From positions 372,001 to 436,000 of the forward strand of contig NZ_CP090366.1 in assembly GCF_021432085.1 (NCBI RefSeq): 64,000 nucleotides of DNA, read 5' to 3'. The DNA comes from Stutzerimonas kunmingensis (lineage in GTDB: Bacteria > Pseudomonadota > Gammaproteobacteria > Pseudomonadales > Pseudomonadaceae). Position numbers and translations under genes: made by a program. The notes under the pieces are model-generated. The model ran no database searches and was not told the origin of the DNA. It saw nothing but the letters and a program-made list of their open reading frames with translations. Shown piece after piece: positions 44,897-57,338 of this stretch; positions within the stretch are counted from its first letter, which is position 1, and every line of letters starts with the position of its first letter.

Positions 44897-45004
44897 CCCT
44901 GGTAATCGACCGCCGGGTGGCGGCAGTTCGTCTGCGCGAGCGATCGCCGCCTCATTCGCAAGCAACGCCGCTCCGTCGCTGAGCGGCCAGCATCAGGAGC
45001 GCGC

Positions 45005-45895
45005 ATGGCTTCCCTCGATGAAGTGCACCTCGCCCATGCCGGTTTCCGGCTCTCGGTCTGCCCGGCGCTGGGCGGCGCCATTACCCGCTTCGCCCTGGCG
45101 GATTTCGACCTGCTGCGGCCCTGGGATGGCAGCGAACAGGTGCGTCGCGCCAGTTGCTTCGTGCTGGCGCCGTACTCCAACCGGGTCGGCGATGGCCTGT
45201 TCCAGGCGGACGGCGAGTCGCACCGCTTGCGCCTCAACTCCGCGGAGCATGCCTTGCCGATACACGGTGTGGCATGGAAGCGCGTGTGGACACTGGCTGC
45301 GCAGGAGGCCGACCGGCTGTTGCTGACACTGCAGCATCGGGCCGAAGGCGATGCCCGGCAGGACTGGCCGTTCTCCTTCGAGCTGGAGCATGAGCTGCGG
45401 CTCGACGAGCAAGGCGTCTGGCTGCGTCTGGCGCTGATCAACCGCAGCGAGCGGGTGATGCCGGCCGGGCTCGGCTGGCACCCGTACTTCCCGCGCCATG
45501 CAGGCGTGACGCTGGGTTTCGCTGCCGAGCAGGTCTGGCTGAGTGACGATCAGCAGTTGCCGAGCGAGGCGGTGGATGTACCGCCGCGCTGGGACTTTCG
45601 CCAGCTGCGGGCGCTGGGCGAGCCCGGACTGGATCACTGCTTCAGTGGCTGGGATGCCTCGGCAACCTTGCAGTGGCCGGCGGCGGGCATGCGGCTTGAG
45701 CTGGAAGCGGACCCGTCGATGACGCATCTGGTGGTCTATACGCCGCCGGCCGCGCAGGGCTTCTTTGCCGTGGAACCGGTGTCCCACCGCAACAATGCGC
45801 TGAATGCGCCGGACCCGGGTAGGCATGGCGCGGTGTATCTGCAGCCGGGCGAGCGGCTGGAGCGTCGCTGCCGCCTGCGCGTCACGCGCTGTTGA
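45005..45895 (+). CDS. Aldose 1-epimerase-family protein
   Basis: A 296-residue beta-sandwich protein. It has the substrate-binding Arg in APYSNRVGDGLF, a His in LPIHGVAW, the catalytic His in GLGWHPYF, Asp in LDHCFSGWD and a late Glu in FFAVEPVSH. The set is complete, so mutarotase activity is likely. The specificity is open: hexose, galacturonate or hexose-6-phosphate are all possible. It is preceded by CAGGAGCGC, and its 3' end faces the oprD gene across a terminator. Confidence 0.9.
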   Translation: MASLDEVHLAHAGFRLSVCPALGGAITRFALADFDLLRPWDGSEQVRRASCFVLAPYSNRVGDGLFQADGESHRLRLNSAEHALPIHGVAWKRVWTLAAQEADRLLLTLQHRAEGDARQDWPFSFELEHELRLDEQGVWLRLALINRSERVMPAGLGWHPYFPRHAGVTLGFAAEQVWLSDDQQLPSEAVDVPPRWDFRQLRALGEPGLDHCFSGWDASATLQWPAAGMRLELEADPSMTHLVVYTPPAAQGFFAVEPVSHRNNALNAPDPGRHGAVYLQPGERLERRCRLRVTRC

Positions 45896-45904
45896 AGGCG
45901 GACG

Positions 45905-45932
45905 AAAAAAAGGCCCGTCAGTCGACGGGCCA
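45905..45932 (-). terminator. Rho-independent terminator of the oprD gene
   Basis: On the minus strand GGCCCGTC-GACT-GACGGGCC is followed by TTTTTTT. It may also stop the epimerase transcript from the other side, though the T-run faces the minus strand. Confidence 0.92.
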
Positions 45933-45980
45933 AAGATTTATCGCAACCGGAGCGAGGAGGGTTGCGTACTGCGCTACCGC

Positions 45981-47252
45981 TTACAGCAGAGACAACGGGT
46001 AGTTGAAGATCAGCCGGTTCTCGTCGAACTCGGTGGAGCTGTAGTCGCGACGGATGCTGGAGTTGCGCCACTTGATGTTGAGGCTCTTGAACGGCCCGCT
46101 CTGCACCGTGTAGGCCAGTTCCGATTCGCGCCCCCATTCCTTGCCATCGTCCACGCCACCGGCTTCGATCTGATCGCCGCTGATGTAGCGGTTCATGATG
46201 GTCAGGCCTGGAACGCCCATGCCGGCAAAGTTGTAGTCATGGCGCAGCTGCCAGGAACGCTCGTTGGCGTTGTCGTACGCGGAATTGAACGAGTCGTTGG
46301 CGAGGGTACCGCCGCTGGTACCGTTGACGCGCATCCAGCCGTTGTCGCCGCTGACCTTCTGCAGGCCGACGTAGAAGGTGTTGCCACCGACCTGCAGGCC
46401 GAACAGGCCGGAGTAGGTCTTGTTGTCCAGATCGCCGGCCAGCGCGCTGCCTTCTTCCTTGCCGGTGAAGTAGCCGAGGTTGGCGGTCAGCGCCACGTCT
46501 TCGCCGAGTGGCTGGGTGTGCAGCAGCTGGAAGTAATTCTGCTGGTAGATGTCTTCCAGCCGCGCGTGCCAGGCGCCGACCTTGGTCTTCGCGCCCAGCT
46601 CGTATTCGCCGCCGACGAAGTTGAAGCGGTCCGAGGTGACCCCGGCGAAGCCCTGCAGAGACATATCATCCATGCTGCCATCGTCGCGCGGGCTGTTCTG
46701 CCGCATCTGCCCGCCGTAGAGCGACAGACCCTTGATTTCCCTGGAGGTGACCATGCCGCCCTGGAAGGTTTGCGGCAGCGAGCGACCGTCGTCCGAACGC
46801 AGGATCGGCAGTACCACCATCCATTCACCGACGCGCACCTCGGTTTCGGAGAACTTGGCCTTCGCCGCGACTGCCAGGCGCGCGAAGTCATCCGGCGGAT
46901 GGCGGTCGCCGGCTGCGCCGTGCACCGGCAGCAGGCCAGTGCCGTAGGTGCCGCCACCGCCATCAAGCTTGACCGCCAGCAGGCCCAGCGCGTCGACGCC
47001 GAAGCCCACTGGGCCGGGCGTGTAGCCGGACTGGAAATTGAGGATGAAGCTCTGCGTCCACTCTTCACCCTTGCTCTGGGGGTAGTCGGAGTCGACGAAG
47101 TTGCGGTTGATGTAGAAGTTGCGCAGGTTCAGCGAAAAGTTCGCATCTTCGACGAAGCCTTCGGCTTGGGCGTCGGCAGTGAAGCCGAGCGATGCCAGGG
47201 TCATGCAGCCGCCCGCGAACAGTGCGACGGACGAGGGTGTGCGTGGGGTCAT
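45981..47252 (-). CDS. OprD-family outer-membrane porin
   Basis: A 423-residue protein with a signal peptide ending AQA near residue 31. The mature start GFVEDANFSLNLRNFYINRNF is the OprD-family signature. An 18-strand barrel with a basic ladder is expected. The start at 47252 (MTPRTPSS) has GGGAGC about 12 bases upstream. OprD-type porins admit specific carboxylates or amino acids. Two sites of the aldarate/uronate regulon lie upstream (centres about 99 and 297 bp from the start), so uptake of uronates or aldarates is my inference. Confidence 0.93.
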   Translation of the reverse strand: MTPRTPSSVALFAGGCMTLASLGFTADAQAEGFVEDANFSLNLRNFYINRNFVDSDYPQSKGEEWTQSFILNFQSGYTPGPVGFGVDALGLLAVKLDGGGGTYGTGLLPVHGAAGDRHPPDDFARLAVAAKAKFSETEVRVGEWMVVLPILRSDDGRSLPQTFQGGMVTSREIKGLSLYGGQMRQNSPRDDGSMDDMSLQGFAGVTSDRFNFVGGEYELGAKTKVGAWHARLEDIYQQNYFQLLHTQPLGEDVALTANLGYFTGKEEGSALAGDLDNKTYSGLFGLQVGGNTFYVGLQKVSGDNGWMRVNGTSGGTLANDSFNSAYDNANERSWQLRHDYNFAGMGVPGLTIMNRYISGDQIEAGGVDDGKEWGRESELAYTVQSGPFKSLNIKWRNSSIRRDYSSTEFDENRLIFNYPLSLL

Positions 47253-47343
47253 TATTGTTGTGCTCCCTTGCTTGATGGGCCGCCCCGGTGTGGCCACCGT
47301 GGGGGCGGTGGTCTATGCCTGATCGGCAAGTCTAATGACGTCA

Positions 47344-47357
47344 GTTGTCATATGACT
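47344..47357 (+). promoter_or_regulatory. Candidate proximal operator of oprD (site D)
   Basis: GTTGTCATATGACT with the perfect palindrome GTCATATGAC. It differs from the udh-proximal site by one base and is centred about 99 bp before the oprD start. Confidence 0.6.
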
Positions 47358-47541
47358 GCAGGGATTATGACCATGAGCACGTCGTTGTCAATGTCGCTGA
47401 AAGTCGAAGGGGTCACGCATGCACACACCGCTATTTCAGGCTATAAGCAGAATTAGAGGCGATAGGAGGAGATTTTTAGCGCGTCGAGGAAGCACAGACG
47501 CCGCTCGTGCAGCGCCTAGGGGATCCTTATGGCTTTTTGTG

Positions 47542-47555
47542 GTTATCGTATGACT
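47542..47555 (+). promoter_or_regulatory. Candidate distal operator of oprD (site H)
   Basis: GTTATCGTATGACT matches the GntR-promoter site in 12 of 14 bases. Its centre is 198 bp from the proximal oprD site, and its last base touches the stop codon of the LEA lipoprotein gene. The sequence between the two sites (the rest of 47253-47554) holds no supported gene. Confidence 0.5.
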
Positions 47556-48058
47556 CAGGGGCGCTGGTAGGGAGAACCTGTTACCGGCGACAAGTCGAAT
47601 GTGCCCTTCTCGACGAAACGCTGGGTGCCGAACAGGCCACCGGCAAGCTTGCCACGCAACACATAGGGCACTTCGTCGAGCCCGATGTGTTCCGCCAGTC
47701 CCAGTGCCTGGCGCGCGGCCGAGAAGGCGGAAATGGTCACCGGCACGCTGAGCACGCTCTCGCCGAAACGCGGCACCGTGCCGCGCTGGTCGCTGACGCC
47801 ACTGGCCAGCCGGCGACCGTTAACCTCAAGGTCCAGCGCGACGCCGTTGTAGTCGATGGCGCCATCGTTGGGGTTCTGCAGGCGCAGCTTGACCAGGAAG
47901 CGCACCTCCAGCCCTTCGCCTTGCAGCGGCTGGATGCCGGCGACCTGAACATTGAGCGGGTCGCGCGGTGAAAATGCCGCGCAGGCGCCCAGCGCCGAGG
48001 CAAGCAAGGTGATCAGCAGCAGGCGCAGCGGTCGGTGAAGCGTGGGGAATGTGTGCAC
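47555..48058 (-). CDS. LEA type 2 / WHy-domain lipoprotein
   Basis: A 167-residue protein with a lipoprotein signal peptide (hydrophobic core then LGAC, Cys near 25). One WHy/LEA_2 domain follows (about 35-150) with the typical RLQNPNDGAIDYNGVALDLEVNG strand pattern. It is probably anchored in the outer membrane with a chaperone-like or envelope-protective role. The start is a GTG placed directly after the slipin stop (TGA-GTG), so it is coupled to the slipin gene. Confidence 0.87.
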   Translation of the reverse strand: MHTFPTLHRPLRLLLITLLASALGACAAFSPRDPLNVQVAGIQPLQGEGLEVRFLVKLRLQNPNDGAIDYNGVALDLEVNGRRLASGVSDQRGTVPRFGESVLSVPVTISAFSAARQALGLAEHIGLDEVPYVLRGKLAGGLFGTQRFVEKGTFDLSPVTGSPYQRP

Positions 48059-48817
48059 TCAGGGTTTCCTGTCGAGGTTCTTGATGCCCTGCAGCAGCTC
48101 GATGGGCAGCGGGAAGACGATGGTAGAGCTCTTGTCACCGGCGATGTTGCTCAGTGTCTGCATGTAGCGCAGCTGCATGGCGCCCGATTGCCGGCCAAGC
48201 ATCTCGGCGGCCTGCATGAGTTTCTCCGACGCCTGCAGTTCGCCCTCCGCATGAATGACCTTCGCCCGCCGCTCGCGTTCCGCCTCGGCCTGCCGGGCGA
48301 TGGCGCGGATCATTGATTCATCGAGGTCCACGTGCTTGATCTCGACGTTGGCCACCTTGATCCCCCAGGCATCGGTCTGCGCATCGAGCACCTGCTGGAT
48401 GTCGCTGTTGAGCCGCTCGCGTTCGGCCAGCATGTCGTCCAGTTCGTGCTTGCCGAGCACTGCACGCAGCGTGGTCTGCGCCAGCTGGCTGGTGGCCGAA
48501 TGGTAATCCTCGACCTGGATGATCGCCTTCTGCGCATCCAGCACGCGGTAATACACCACCGCGTTGACCTTCACCGAGACGTTGTCGCGGGAGATCACGT
48601 CCTGGGTCGGCACGTCGAGTACCAGTGTGCGCAGATCGACCCGTACCATCTGCTGGATGCCAGGAATCACCAGGATCAACCCTGGTCCCTTGACCTTCCA
48701 GAAGCGGCCGAGCATGAACACCACGCCGCGTTCGTATTCGCGCAGGATGCGAAAGGTCGAAGCCAGCAGGCCGAACAGCAGCACCAGCAACACCAGAAAA
48801 CTCATTTCATAGCCCAT
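48059..48817 (-). CDS. Slipin (stomatin-like SPFH/Band 7 protein)
   Basis: A 252-residue protein with one N-terminal membrane helix (about 5-22), then an SPFH domain (about 25-190) beginning [21 protein letters not shown] and containing [23 protein letters not shown]. An Ala/Glu-rich coiled coil follows ([20 protein letters not shown]), then a hydrophobic end. Such proteins form ring-like membrane scaffolds. It overlaps the NfeD gene by 11 bp, and the slipin-NfeD pairing is conserved in many bacteria: the protease is thought to act on the slipin C-terminus. Confidence 0.95.
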   Translation of the reverse strand: MGYEMSFLVLLVLLFGLLASTFRILREYERGVVFMLGRFWKVKGPGLILVIPGIQQMVRVDLRTLVLDVPTQDVISRDNVSVKVNAVVYYRVLDAQKAIIQVEDYHSATSQLAQTTLRAVLGKHELDDMLAERERLNSDIQQVLDAQTDAWGIKVANVEIKHVDLDESMIRAIARQAEAERERRAKVIHAEGELQASEKLMQAAEMLGRQSGAMQLRYMQTLSNIAGDKSSTIVFPLPIELLQGIKNLDRKP

Positions 48818-50186
48818 GGTTCAGCTCCTCTCGATGGGTGGATGGCTGTGCGGTGACCTCCAGTTGCAGGCCGTGTCGGGCGATCACCCGTACTTGCTGG
48901 CCGACCTGCAGCGGTAAGGCGCTGCGCACCTGCCAGTTCTCGCCGTGCAGATGCACCCAGCCGCTGTGCGGGTTCTGTGGCGGCACCGCGTCGACCAGTA
49001 CCACGCTGCCGATCAGTACGCTGTCGCCGCTGACCAGGCGCTGCCGCCGCGCCTTCAGCGCCATGGCGACGATGCCGAACACCAACAGCGCGCTGGCCAT
49101 GCCCAACGGCACGATCAAACTCAGCGGAATGCCGAAACCGGGCACTTCAGTATCGATCAGGATCACCGCGCCAGCGACGAACGCGGCCACGCCGCCGATG
49201 CCGAGTACGCCGAAGCTCGGCAGAAACGCTTCGGCGACCATGAAGGCGATGCCGAGCAGGATCAGCGCCACGCCGGCGTAGTTCACTGGTAACAGCTGCA
49301 GCGAATACAGCGCCAGGATCAGGCAGATGCCGCCGAGCACGCCGCCGGCGCCGATGCCGGGGTTGGAGAATTCGAGGATCAGCCCGTAGATGCCGATCAT
49401 CATCAGGATCAGCGCCACGCTGGGGTTGGTGATCACCGCCAGCAGACGCACCCGCCAGTCGGGTGCGTGCTCGATGAGCGGGGCGTCGGCGGTGCTAAGC
49501 GTGGCGTCACCCTCGACGGTGGCGAGGGTTTTGCCGTCGAGCTGGCGCAGCAGGTCGGCAACATCCCGCGCCAGGTAGTCGATCACCTTCTGTTCCAGCG
49601 CTTCGCTCGCCGACAGGCTGACCGCCTCGCGCACGGCCTGCTCGGCCCACTCGGCATTGCGTCCGCGCAACTGGGCGAGGCCGCGGATATAGGCGGCGGC
49701 GTCGTTGACCTGTTTGCGGCTCATGGCGTCGCCGGGGGGCTTGGATGGCTCGTCCTGCTCGCCTTGCGGCTGCTCGGGCGGTGCGCCGGGCATGCCACCG
49801 ATCTGCACCGGCGTCGCCGCGCCAAGGTTGGTGCCCGGCGCCATCGCCGCGACATGGCTGGCGTAGAGCATGTAGGTGCCGGCGCTGGCCGCCCGGGCGC
49901 CACTGGGGGTGACGTAGGTGGCGACTGGGATCGGGCTGGCGAGGATCGCCTTGATGATCGCGCGCATCGACGTGTCCAGCCCGCCGGGGGTGTCCAATTC
50001 CAGCACTACCAGCTGTGCCCCCTCGTCACGGGCATGTTCGAGGCCGCGTAGCAGGTAGTCGGCGCTGGCCGGGCCGATGGCGCCGTCGACCCGCAGCAGC
50101 GTGACCGGCGCCGCAGCCAGTGCGGGGCCAGCCAGCAACAGCAGCAAGGCCAGCGACCAGCGTAGCAGGCGCATGGAGCGGAGCAT
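48807..50186 (-). CDS. NfeD-family membrane serine protease (ClpP-class)
   Basis: A 459-residue protein with a signal peptide (about 1-25) and a ClpP-like protease domain (about 28-225) with the nucleophile Ser in [10 protein letters not shown] (S101) and the likely general base Lys near 158. Three to five membrane helices follow (about 235-375), then a C-terminal OB-fold NfeD domain (about 395-450). A Pro/Glu/Gln-rich insert at about 130-152 separates the catalytic residues. It is first in the operon NfeD - slipin - LEA lipoprotein and likely works on membrane protein quality with the slipin. Confidence 0.95.
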   Translation of the reverse strand: MLRSMRLLRWSLALLLLLAGPALAAAPVTLLRVDGAIGPASADYLLRGLEHARDEGAQLVVLELDTPGGLDTSMRAIIKAILASPIPVATYVTPSGARAASAGTYMLYASHVAAMAPGTNLGAATPVQIGGMPGAPPEQPQGEQDEPSKPPGDAMSRKQVNDAAAYIRGLAQLRGRNAEWAEQAVREAVSLSASEALEQKVIDYLARDVADLLRQLDGKTLATVEGDATLSTADAPLIEHAPDWRVRLLAVITNPSVALILMMIGIYGLILEFSNPGIGAGGVLGGICLILALYSLQLLPVNYAGVALILLGIAFMVAEAFLPSFGVLGIGGVAAFVAGAVILIDTEVPGFGIPLSLIVPLGMASALLVFGIVAMALKARRQRLVSGDSVLIGSVVLVDAVPPQNPHSGWVHLHGENWQVRSALPLQVGQQVRVIARHGLQLEVTAQPSTHREELNHGL

Positions 50187-50435
50187 GGCGCTCTCCTCGG
50201 GCAGTGCAGGATACTGCCGGTCATTTCAGCGTAGACGACGGCTGCTCGCGCGCCGATTGCTGCGCGAGTGTGTCGCGGTGCGGCGCAATCGCTGAACTCT
50301 GCTCGGCGTCAACACCTCACAGGTGCAGAGGGATGGTTGTCCGTCGCCTGCAGAACGAGGAGATATGCCGATGATTCCTTGCCCCGACAAGCGCTCCGCG
50401 CCCGTATCGAGAAGCCGGCAGGATGGGCTGCGCTG

Positions 50436-50633
50436 ATGCCCGCACCGCGCAGCAAGACCGTGGAGAAGATGATGGGCGCCGTGCGCTGGATCGGCTTCGC
50501 CGCCTGCTCGCTGGCGGCCGTCGGCTATGCCGCCATCGGCAACTACAACATGACCGGTGCGATGCTGGCGCTGGCCGTGCTGTCCTGGCTCAACATCCGT
50601 CGCAAGCGTTCGCCGCGGCCGCCTGAGCGCTAG
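50436..50633 (+). CDS. Small hypothetical membrane protein
   Basis: A 65-residue protein with a basic N-terminus, one or two hydrophobic segments (about 14-32 and 38-53) and a basic C-terminus (RRKRSPRPPER), the shape of a small inner-membrane protein. The start at 50436 has AGGATGG upstream. Its TAG stop shares a CTAG with the stop of the SDR gene on the other strand. I recognise no family. It could also start at an internal ATG nearby. Confidence 0.55.
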   Translation: MPAPRSKTVEKMMGAVRWIGFAACSLAAVGYAAIGNYNMTGAMLALAVLSWLNIRRKRSPRPPER

Positions 50634-51622
50634 CGTCGGCCTCGGCCCAATGCCCAACCCGCACCCAGTGCCAGCAGGGCGCCGGCGCCCAGGGCCAGCT
50701 TGCCTACATTCGCCGCGCTGATGGTCAGCGCATGTGACTGCGCCTGATCGCCGAAGCGGCCGTCGGTCGAGTGCAGGCCTTCGACTGGCTCGAACAGGTT
50801 GTCCGGGCGGTTTTCCGCCACGCGTTCGGGCACCAGCTGTCCGTCCCAGCCCTGCCGCGCGAGCATGCGATCGAGCAGGCCGGGCATGAACAGCGTGCCG
50901 ATGATCGCCTTCAGGCTGGCCGTGCCGACCCACAGTTCCCGGGGTGCTTCACGCGCCGCACGGAGGATGGCCCGCGCTGCGACTTCCGGTGTGTGGATCG
51001 GCGGCACCGGCTGCGCGCGCCAGCCGATCTTGTTGCGTGCCCAATCGAACTGCGGCGTGTTGTGCGCCGGCAGCTGAACCATGCTCAGGCGAATGGCGCT
51101 GTTGTCGTGGATCAGCTCGCAACGCAGCGAATCGATAAAGCCGCGAATGGCGAACTTGGCGCCGCAATAAGCCGACTGCAAGGGGATGGCGCGGTAGGCC
51201 AGTGCCGAGCCGACCTGGACGATGGTGCCGCTGTTGCGTGGGCGCATGTGGCGCAGCGCAGCCAGCGTGCCGTGCACGCTGCCGAGGTAGGTCACCTCGG
51301 TGACGCGGCGGATTTCCTCGGCGGTCAGGGACGCGAAGGGGCCGAACACTGTCGCCATCGCCGCGTTCACCCAGACATCGATCGGCCCCAGTTCCGACTC
51401 GATGCGGCTGGCCGCGGCATCCAGCGCCTTGGCATCGGCGACATCGGCGGAAATCGCCAGTACCGTCGCGCCCAGTGCTTCGAGTTGATCGCGGGTGTTG
51501 CGCAGGCCCTGTTCCCCCCGGGCGATCAGCGCGACCCGGTAGCCGGCAGTGGCAAAGGCCTCGGCGGTCGCGCGGCCGACGCCAGCGGTTGCGCCGCAGA
51601 TCACCGCGATTGGTTCTGGCAT
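50630..51622 (-). CDS. SDR-family oxidoreductase with C-terminal membrane tail
   Basis: A 330-residue classical SDR with CGATAGVGRATAE (about 9-21), a VNAAM motif where NNAG is usual (about 85), the catalytic Ser in QVGSALAY, and YCGAKFA (Tyr-x-x-x-Lys). Beyond the catalytic domain (about 1-240) is an extension ending in a glycine/leucine-rich hydrophobic tail (about 305-326), suggesting membrane attachment. The substrate is unknown. AGAGGA precedes the ATG. Confidence 0.87.
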   Translation of the reverse strand: MPEPIAVICGATAGVGRATAEAFATAGYRVALIARGEQGLRNTRDQLEALGATVLAISADVADAKALDAAASRIESELGPIDVWVNAAMATVFGPFASLTAEEIRRVTEVTYLGSVHGTLAALRHMRPRNSGTIVQVGSALAYRAIPLQSAYCGAKFAIRGFIDSLRCELIHDNSAIRLSMVQLPAHNTPQFDWARNKIGWRAQPVPPIHTPEVAARAILRAAREAPRELWVGTASLKAIIGTLFMPGLLDRMLARQGWDGQLVPERVAENRPDNLFEPVEGLHSTDGRFGDQAQSHALTISAANVGKLALGAGALLALGAGWALGRGRR

Positions 51623-52046
51623 GAGAAGTCCTCTGATCGTTGCAGTTGGCGGTCGCGCTCGGCGGCCCGCGGTCTGCTTAGACGACCCGTGCGGGCATGG
51701 GGGAGTTCGGATGAGCTCGAGCGAAATGCGCGGCTATCGACCAATGGCCAATGGCGTCTACGCCTTTCGTCTGAGATTGTTAGCAGGCTAAGCGATACGC
51801 TTGGCGCCGCCCCTTGGCTCAAAAGGCGAAGCGGCATGACGCAACGATGCCCACGTGAAAGACGGGCTGCGTCTTCCCCCTCCGTGCATCTAACCGATGC
51901 CCTCGGCGGCTTATCCGGTCGCCCTCGGACTTCAGCCCGCTGCCCCTCGGCAGCGGCGCTCCGCCAGCAGCGTGGAAGGAACCCCTCTGCGCTGTTCCGG
52001 TCGATTCAGGTAAGCCGCATATGGCCACACTTACCTGACGGAGACC
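51623..52046. other. Intergenic region before the Pmp3-like gene
   Basis: I find no supported gene here. A perfect 8-bp stem with a 4-base loop lies at 51937-51956 (CCGCTGCC / GGCAGCGG). The region should contain the promoters of the divergent SDR and Pmp3-like genes, but I cannot place them with confidence. Confidence 0.4.
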
Positions 52047-52208
52047 ATGATGGACCTCATCCGCATCATTATCGCGATACTGCTGCCACCGCTTGGCGTG
52101 TTCCTCCAGGTTGGCTTCGCCGGCGCGTTCTGGCTCAACATCCTGCTCACCTTGCTCGGCTATATCCCCGGCATCATCCACGCGGTCTGGATCATCGCTC
52201 GCCGTTGA
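52047..52208 (+). CDS. YqaE/Pmp3-family small membrane protein
   Basis: A 53-residue protein of two hydrophobic helices (about 4-22 and 28-47) with the family pattern ILLPPLGVFLQVGF at the first helix and LGYIPGIIHAVWII at the second. A GGAG site sits just before the ATG pair at 52047/52050; either could start. Pmp3/YqaE proteins are stress-induced membrane peptides that affect ion leak or membrane potential. It is easily missed because longer overlapping frames cover it. Confidence 0.88.
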   Translation: MMDLIRIIIAILLPPLGVFLQVGFAGAFWLNILLTLLGYIPGIIHAVWIIARR

Positions 52209-52395
52209 TCGTCAGCGGCCCGGCTCGACCGGGCTGCTTTTGAACTCCTTCCCCTGGCCGTGTAGAGTCGCGCTTCCTGCACTACGGAACCAATCACGCG
52301 CGAAACACTCAAGAAAACGCCGCTAACCGAGCGCGATCACCCGTGGGTGACGCCAGCGCTCAGCCGCCCGCGCCAGGTATACGGAAAGGAAACCA

Positions 52396-55917
<3,522 letters not shown>

Positions 55918-55918
55918 A

Positions 55919-56737
55919 ATGGGCGACCGTAACGTCGAGATCGAACTCAAGCTGCTGATCGAGGCGATCTACCTCAAGTACAGCTATGACTTCCGTGACT
56001 ACTCCGGCGCTTCGCTCAAGCGCCGGGTATTGCTGGCGTTGAAGCAGTTGCAGTGCGAGAGCATCTCGGCCTTGCAGCGCAAGATCCTCTATGACCCGCA
56101 GGCCTTCATGGACCTGCTGCAGTACCTCACCATCCCGGTCAGCGAGATGTTCCGCGATCCCGGCTATTTCCGCGCGCTGCGGGAACAGGTGGTGCCGGTG
56201 CTGCGCACCTATCCGTCGCTGAAGATCTGGATCGCCGGCTGCAGCACCGGCGAAGAGGTCTACTCGATGGCCATCCTGCTCAAGGAAGAGGGGCTGCTCG
56301 AGCGCTCGATCATCTACGCCACCGACATCAACCCGCGTTCGCTGGAGCAGGCGCGCCAGGGCATCTTCGCCATCGACCACCTGCGCCAGTACACGGCGAA
56401 CTACCAGCAGGCCGGCGGCACGCGCAGTTTTTCCGACTATTACACTGCCGCGTACGACTCGGCGATCATGGACAAATCGCTGAAAGAAACGGTTACGTTT
56501 GCCGACCATAGCCTGGCAACCGATAGCGTATTTTCCGAAACGCATTTGATCTCCTGCCGCAACGTGCTGATCTATTTCAACAAGCCGCTGCAGGATCGTG
56601 CCTTCGGGTTGTTTCATGAATCGCTTTGCCATCGGGGCTTTCTCGGCCTCGGCAGCAAGGAAACCGTCGAGTTTTCCGGCTACGCCAATTACTACGAGCC
56701 GTTCGATAAATCGGAAAGGATCTTCCGCAAGCTATGA
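55919..56737 (+). CDS. CheR-type protein-glutamate methyltransferase
   Basis: A 272-residue S-adenosylmethionine-dependent methyltransferase with a CheR helical N-domain (about 8-65, including YDFRDYSGASLKRR) and a Rossmann C-domain with the SAM loop WIAGCSTGEEVYS (about 100) and SCRNVLIYFN (about 210). It has no TPR tail. It starts one base after the kinase stop and overlaps cheB by four bases. With no CheA, CheW or receptor gene in the operon, its target may be the coiled coil of the adjoining hybrid kinase, an idea based on context only. Confidence 0.93.
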   Translation: MGDRNVEIELKLLIEAIYLKYSYDFRDYSGASLKRRVLLALKQLQCESISALQRKILYDPQAFMDLLQYLTIPVSEMFRDPGYFRALREQVVPVLRTYPSLKIWIAGCSTGEEVYSMAILLKEEGLLERSIIYATDINPRSLEQARQGIFAIDHLRQYTANYQQAGGTRSFSDYYTAAYDSAIMDKSLKETVTFADHSLATDSVFSETHLISCRNVLIYFNKPLQDRAFGLFHESLCHRGFLGLGSKETVEFSGYANYYEPFDKSERIFRKL

Positions 56738-57336
56738 GCAGCTCCGAGCAGGCGCTTCTTCAGGCGAGACGCCAGCCGCCCATCGAGGCGGTGGTGATCG
56801 GTGCGTCCGCCGGTGGGCTGGAGGCCCTCGGCACGGTGCTCGAAGGCCTGCCGAGCGGTTACCGTCCACCGATTCTAGTGGTCCAGCACATACCGGCCAG
56901 CGGGCCCACCCATCTGGCCGAGATATTCGGGCGCAGAACCCGGCTGAGGGCCAAGGAAGCGGACGACAAGGACCAGCTGCACTCCGGAATGCTGTACTTT
57001 GCCGCACCCGGTTATCACTTGTTGGTCGAGAATGACGGCAGCCTGTCGCTGAGCCAGGACGATGCGGTGCATTTTTCCCGTCCATCGATCGACGTGCTAT
57101 TCGAGTCGGCAGCCGATACATGGGGCGCGCAGGTCGCTGGTGTTCTGCTGACCGGTGCCAATGAGGACGGTGCTGCCGGTCTGGAAGCGATTCATCGCTG
57201 CGGTGGGTTGACCGTGATTCAGGACCCCGCCGAAGCGGCCGTACCGACCATGCCTCGCGCCGCTCTGCGGCGCTTCGCGCCGGATTACATCTTGTCCCTA
57301 CGCGACATTCACCGATTGTTGCGAGAACTGGAGTGA
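56734..57336 (+). CDS. CheB-type methylesterase without receiver domain
   Basis: A 200-residue protein that contains only the esterase domain: Ser in IGASAGGLEAL (about 24), His in QHIPASGPTHLAEIFG (about 51) and Asp in TGANEDGAAGL (about 148), the three catalytic residues of CheB. The regulatory receiver domain of classical CheB is absent, so activity is not controlled by its own phosphorylation. Coupled to cheR by an ATGA overlap and to the following kinase gene. Confidence 0.93.
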   Translation: MSSSEQALLQARRQPPIEAVVIGASAGGLEALGTVLEGLPSGYRPPILVVQHIPASGPTHLAEIFGRRTRLRAKEADDKDQLHSGMLYFAAPGYHLLVENDGSLSLSQDDAVHFSRPSIDVLFESAADTWGAQVAGVLLTGANEDGAAGLEAIHRCGGLTVIQDPAEAAVPTMPRAALRRFAPDYILSLRDIHRLLRELE

Positions 57337-57338
57337 CC

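Noticed and set aside
50771..52243. 490-codon plus-strand frame
   Set aside because: Antisense to the SDR and then runs in a different frame through the Pmp3-like gene; composition is unlike protein-coding.
57333..57338. GTG start for the REC-kinase overlapping the cheB stop
   Set aside because: The ATG two codons later has better spacing to GGAG; kept only as an alternative.
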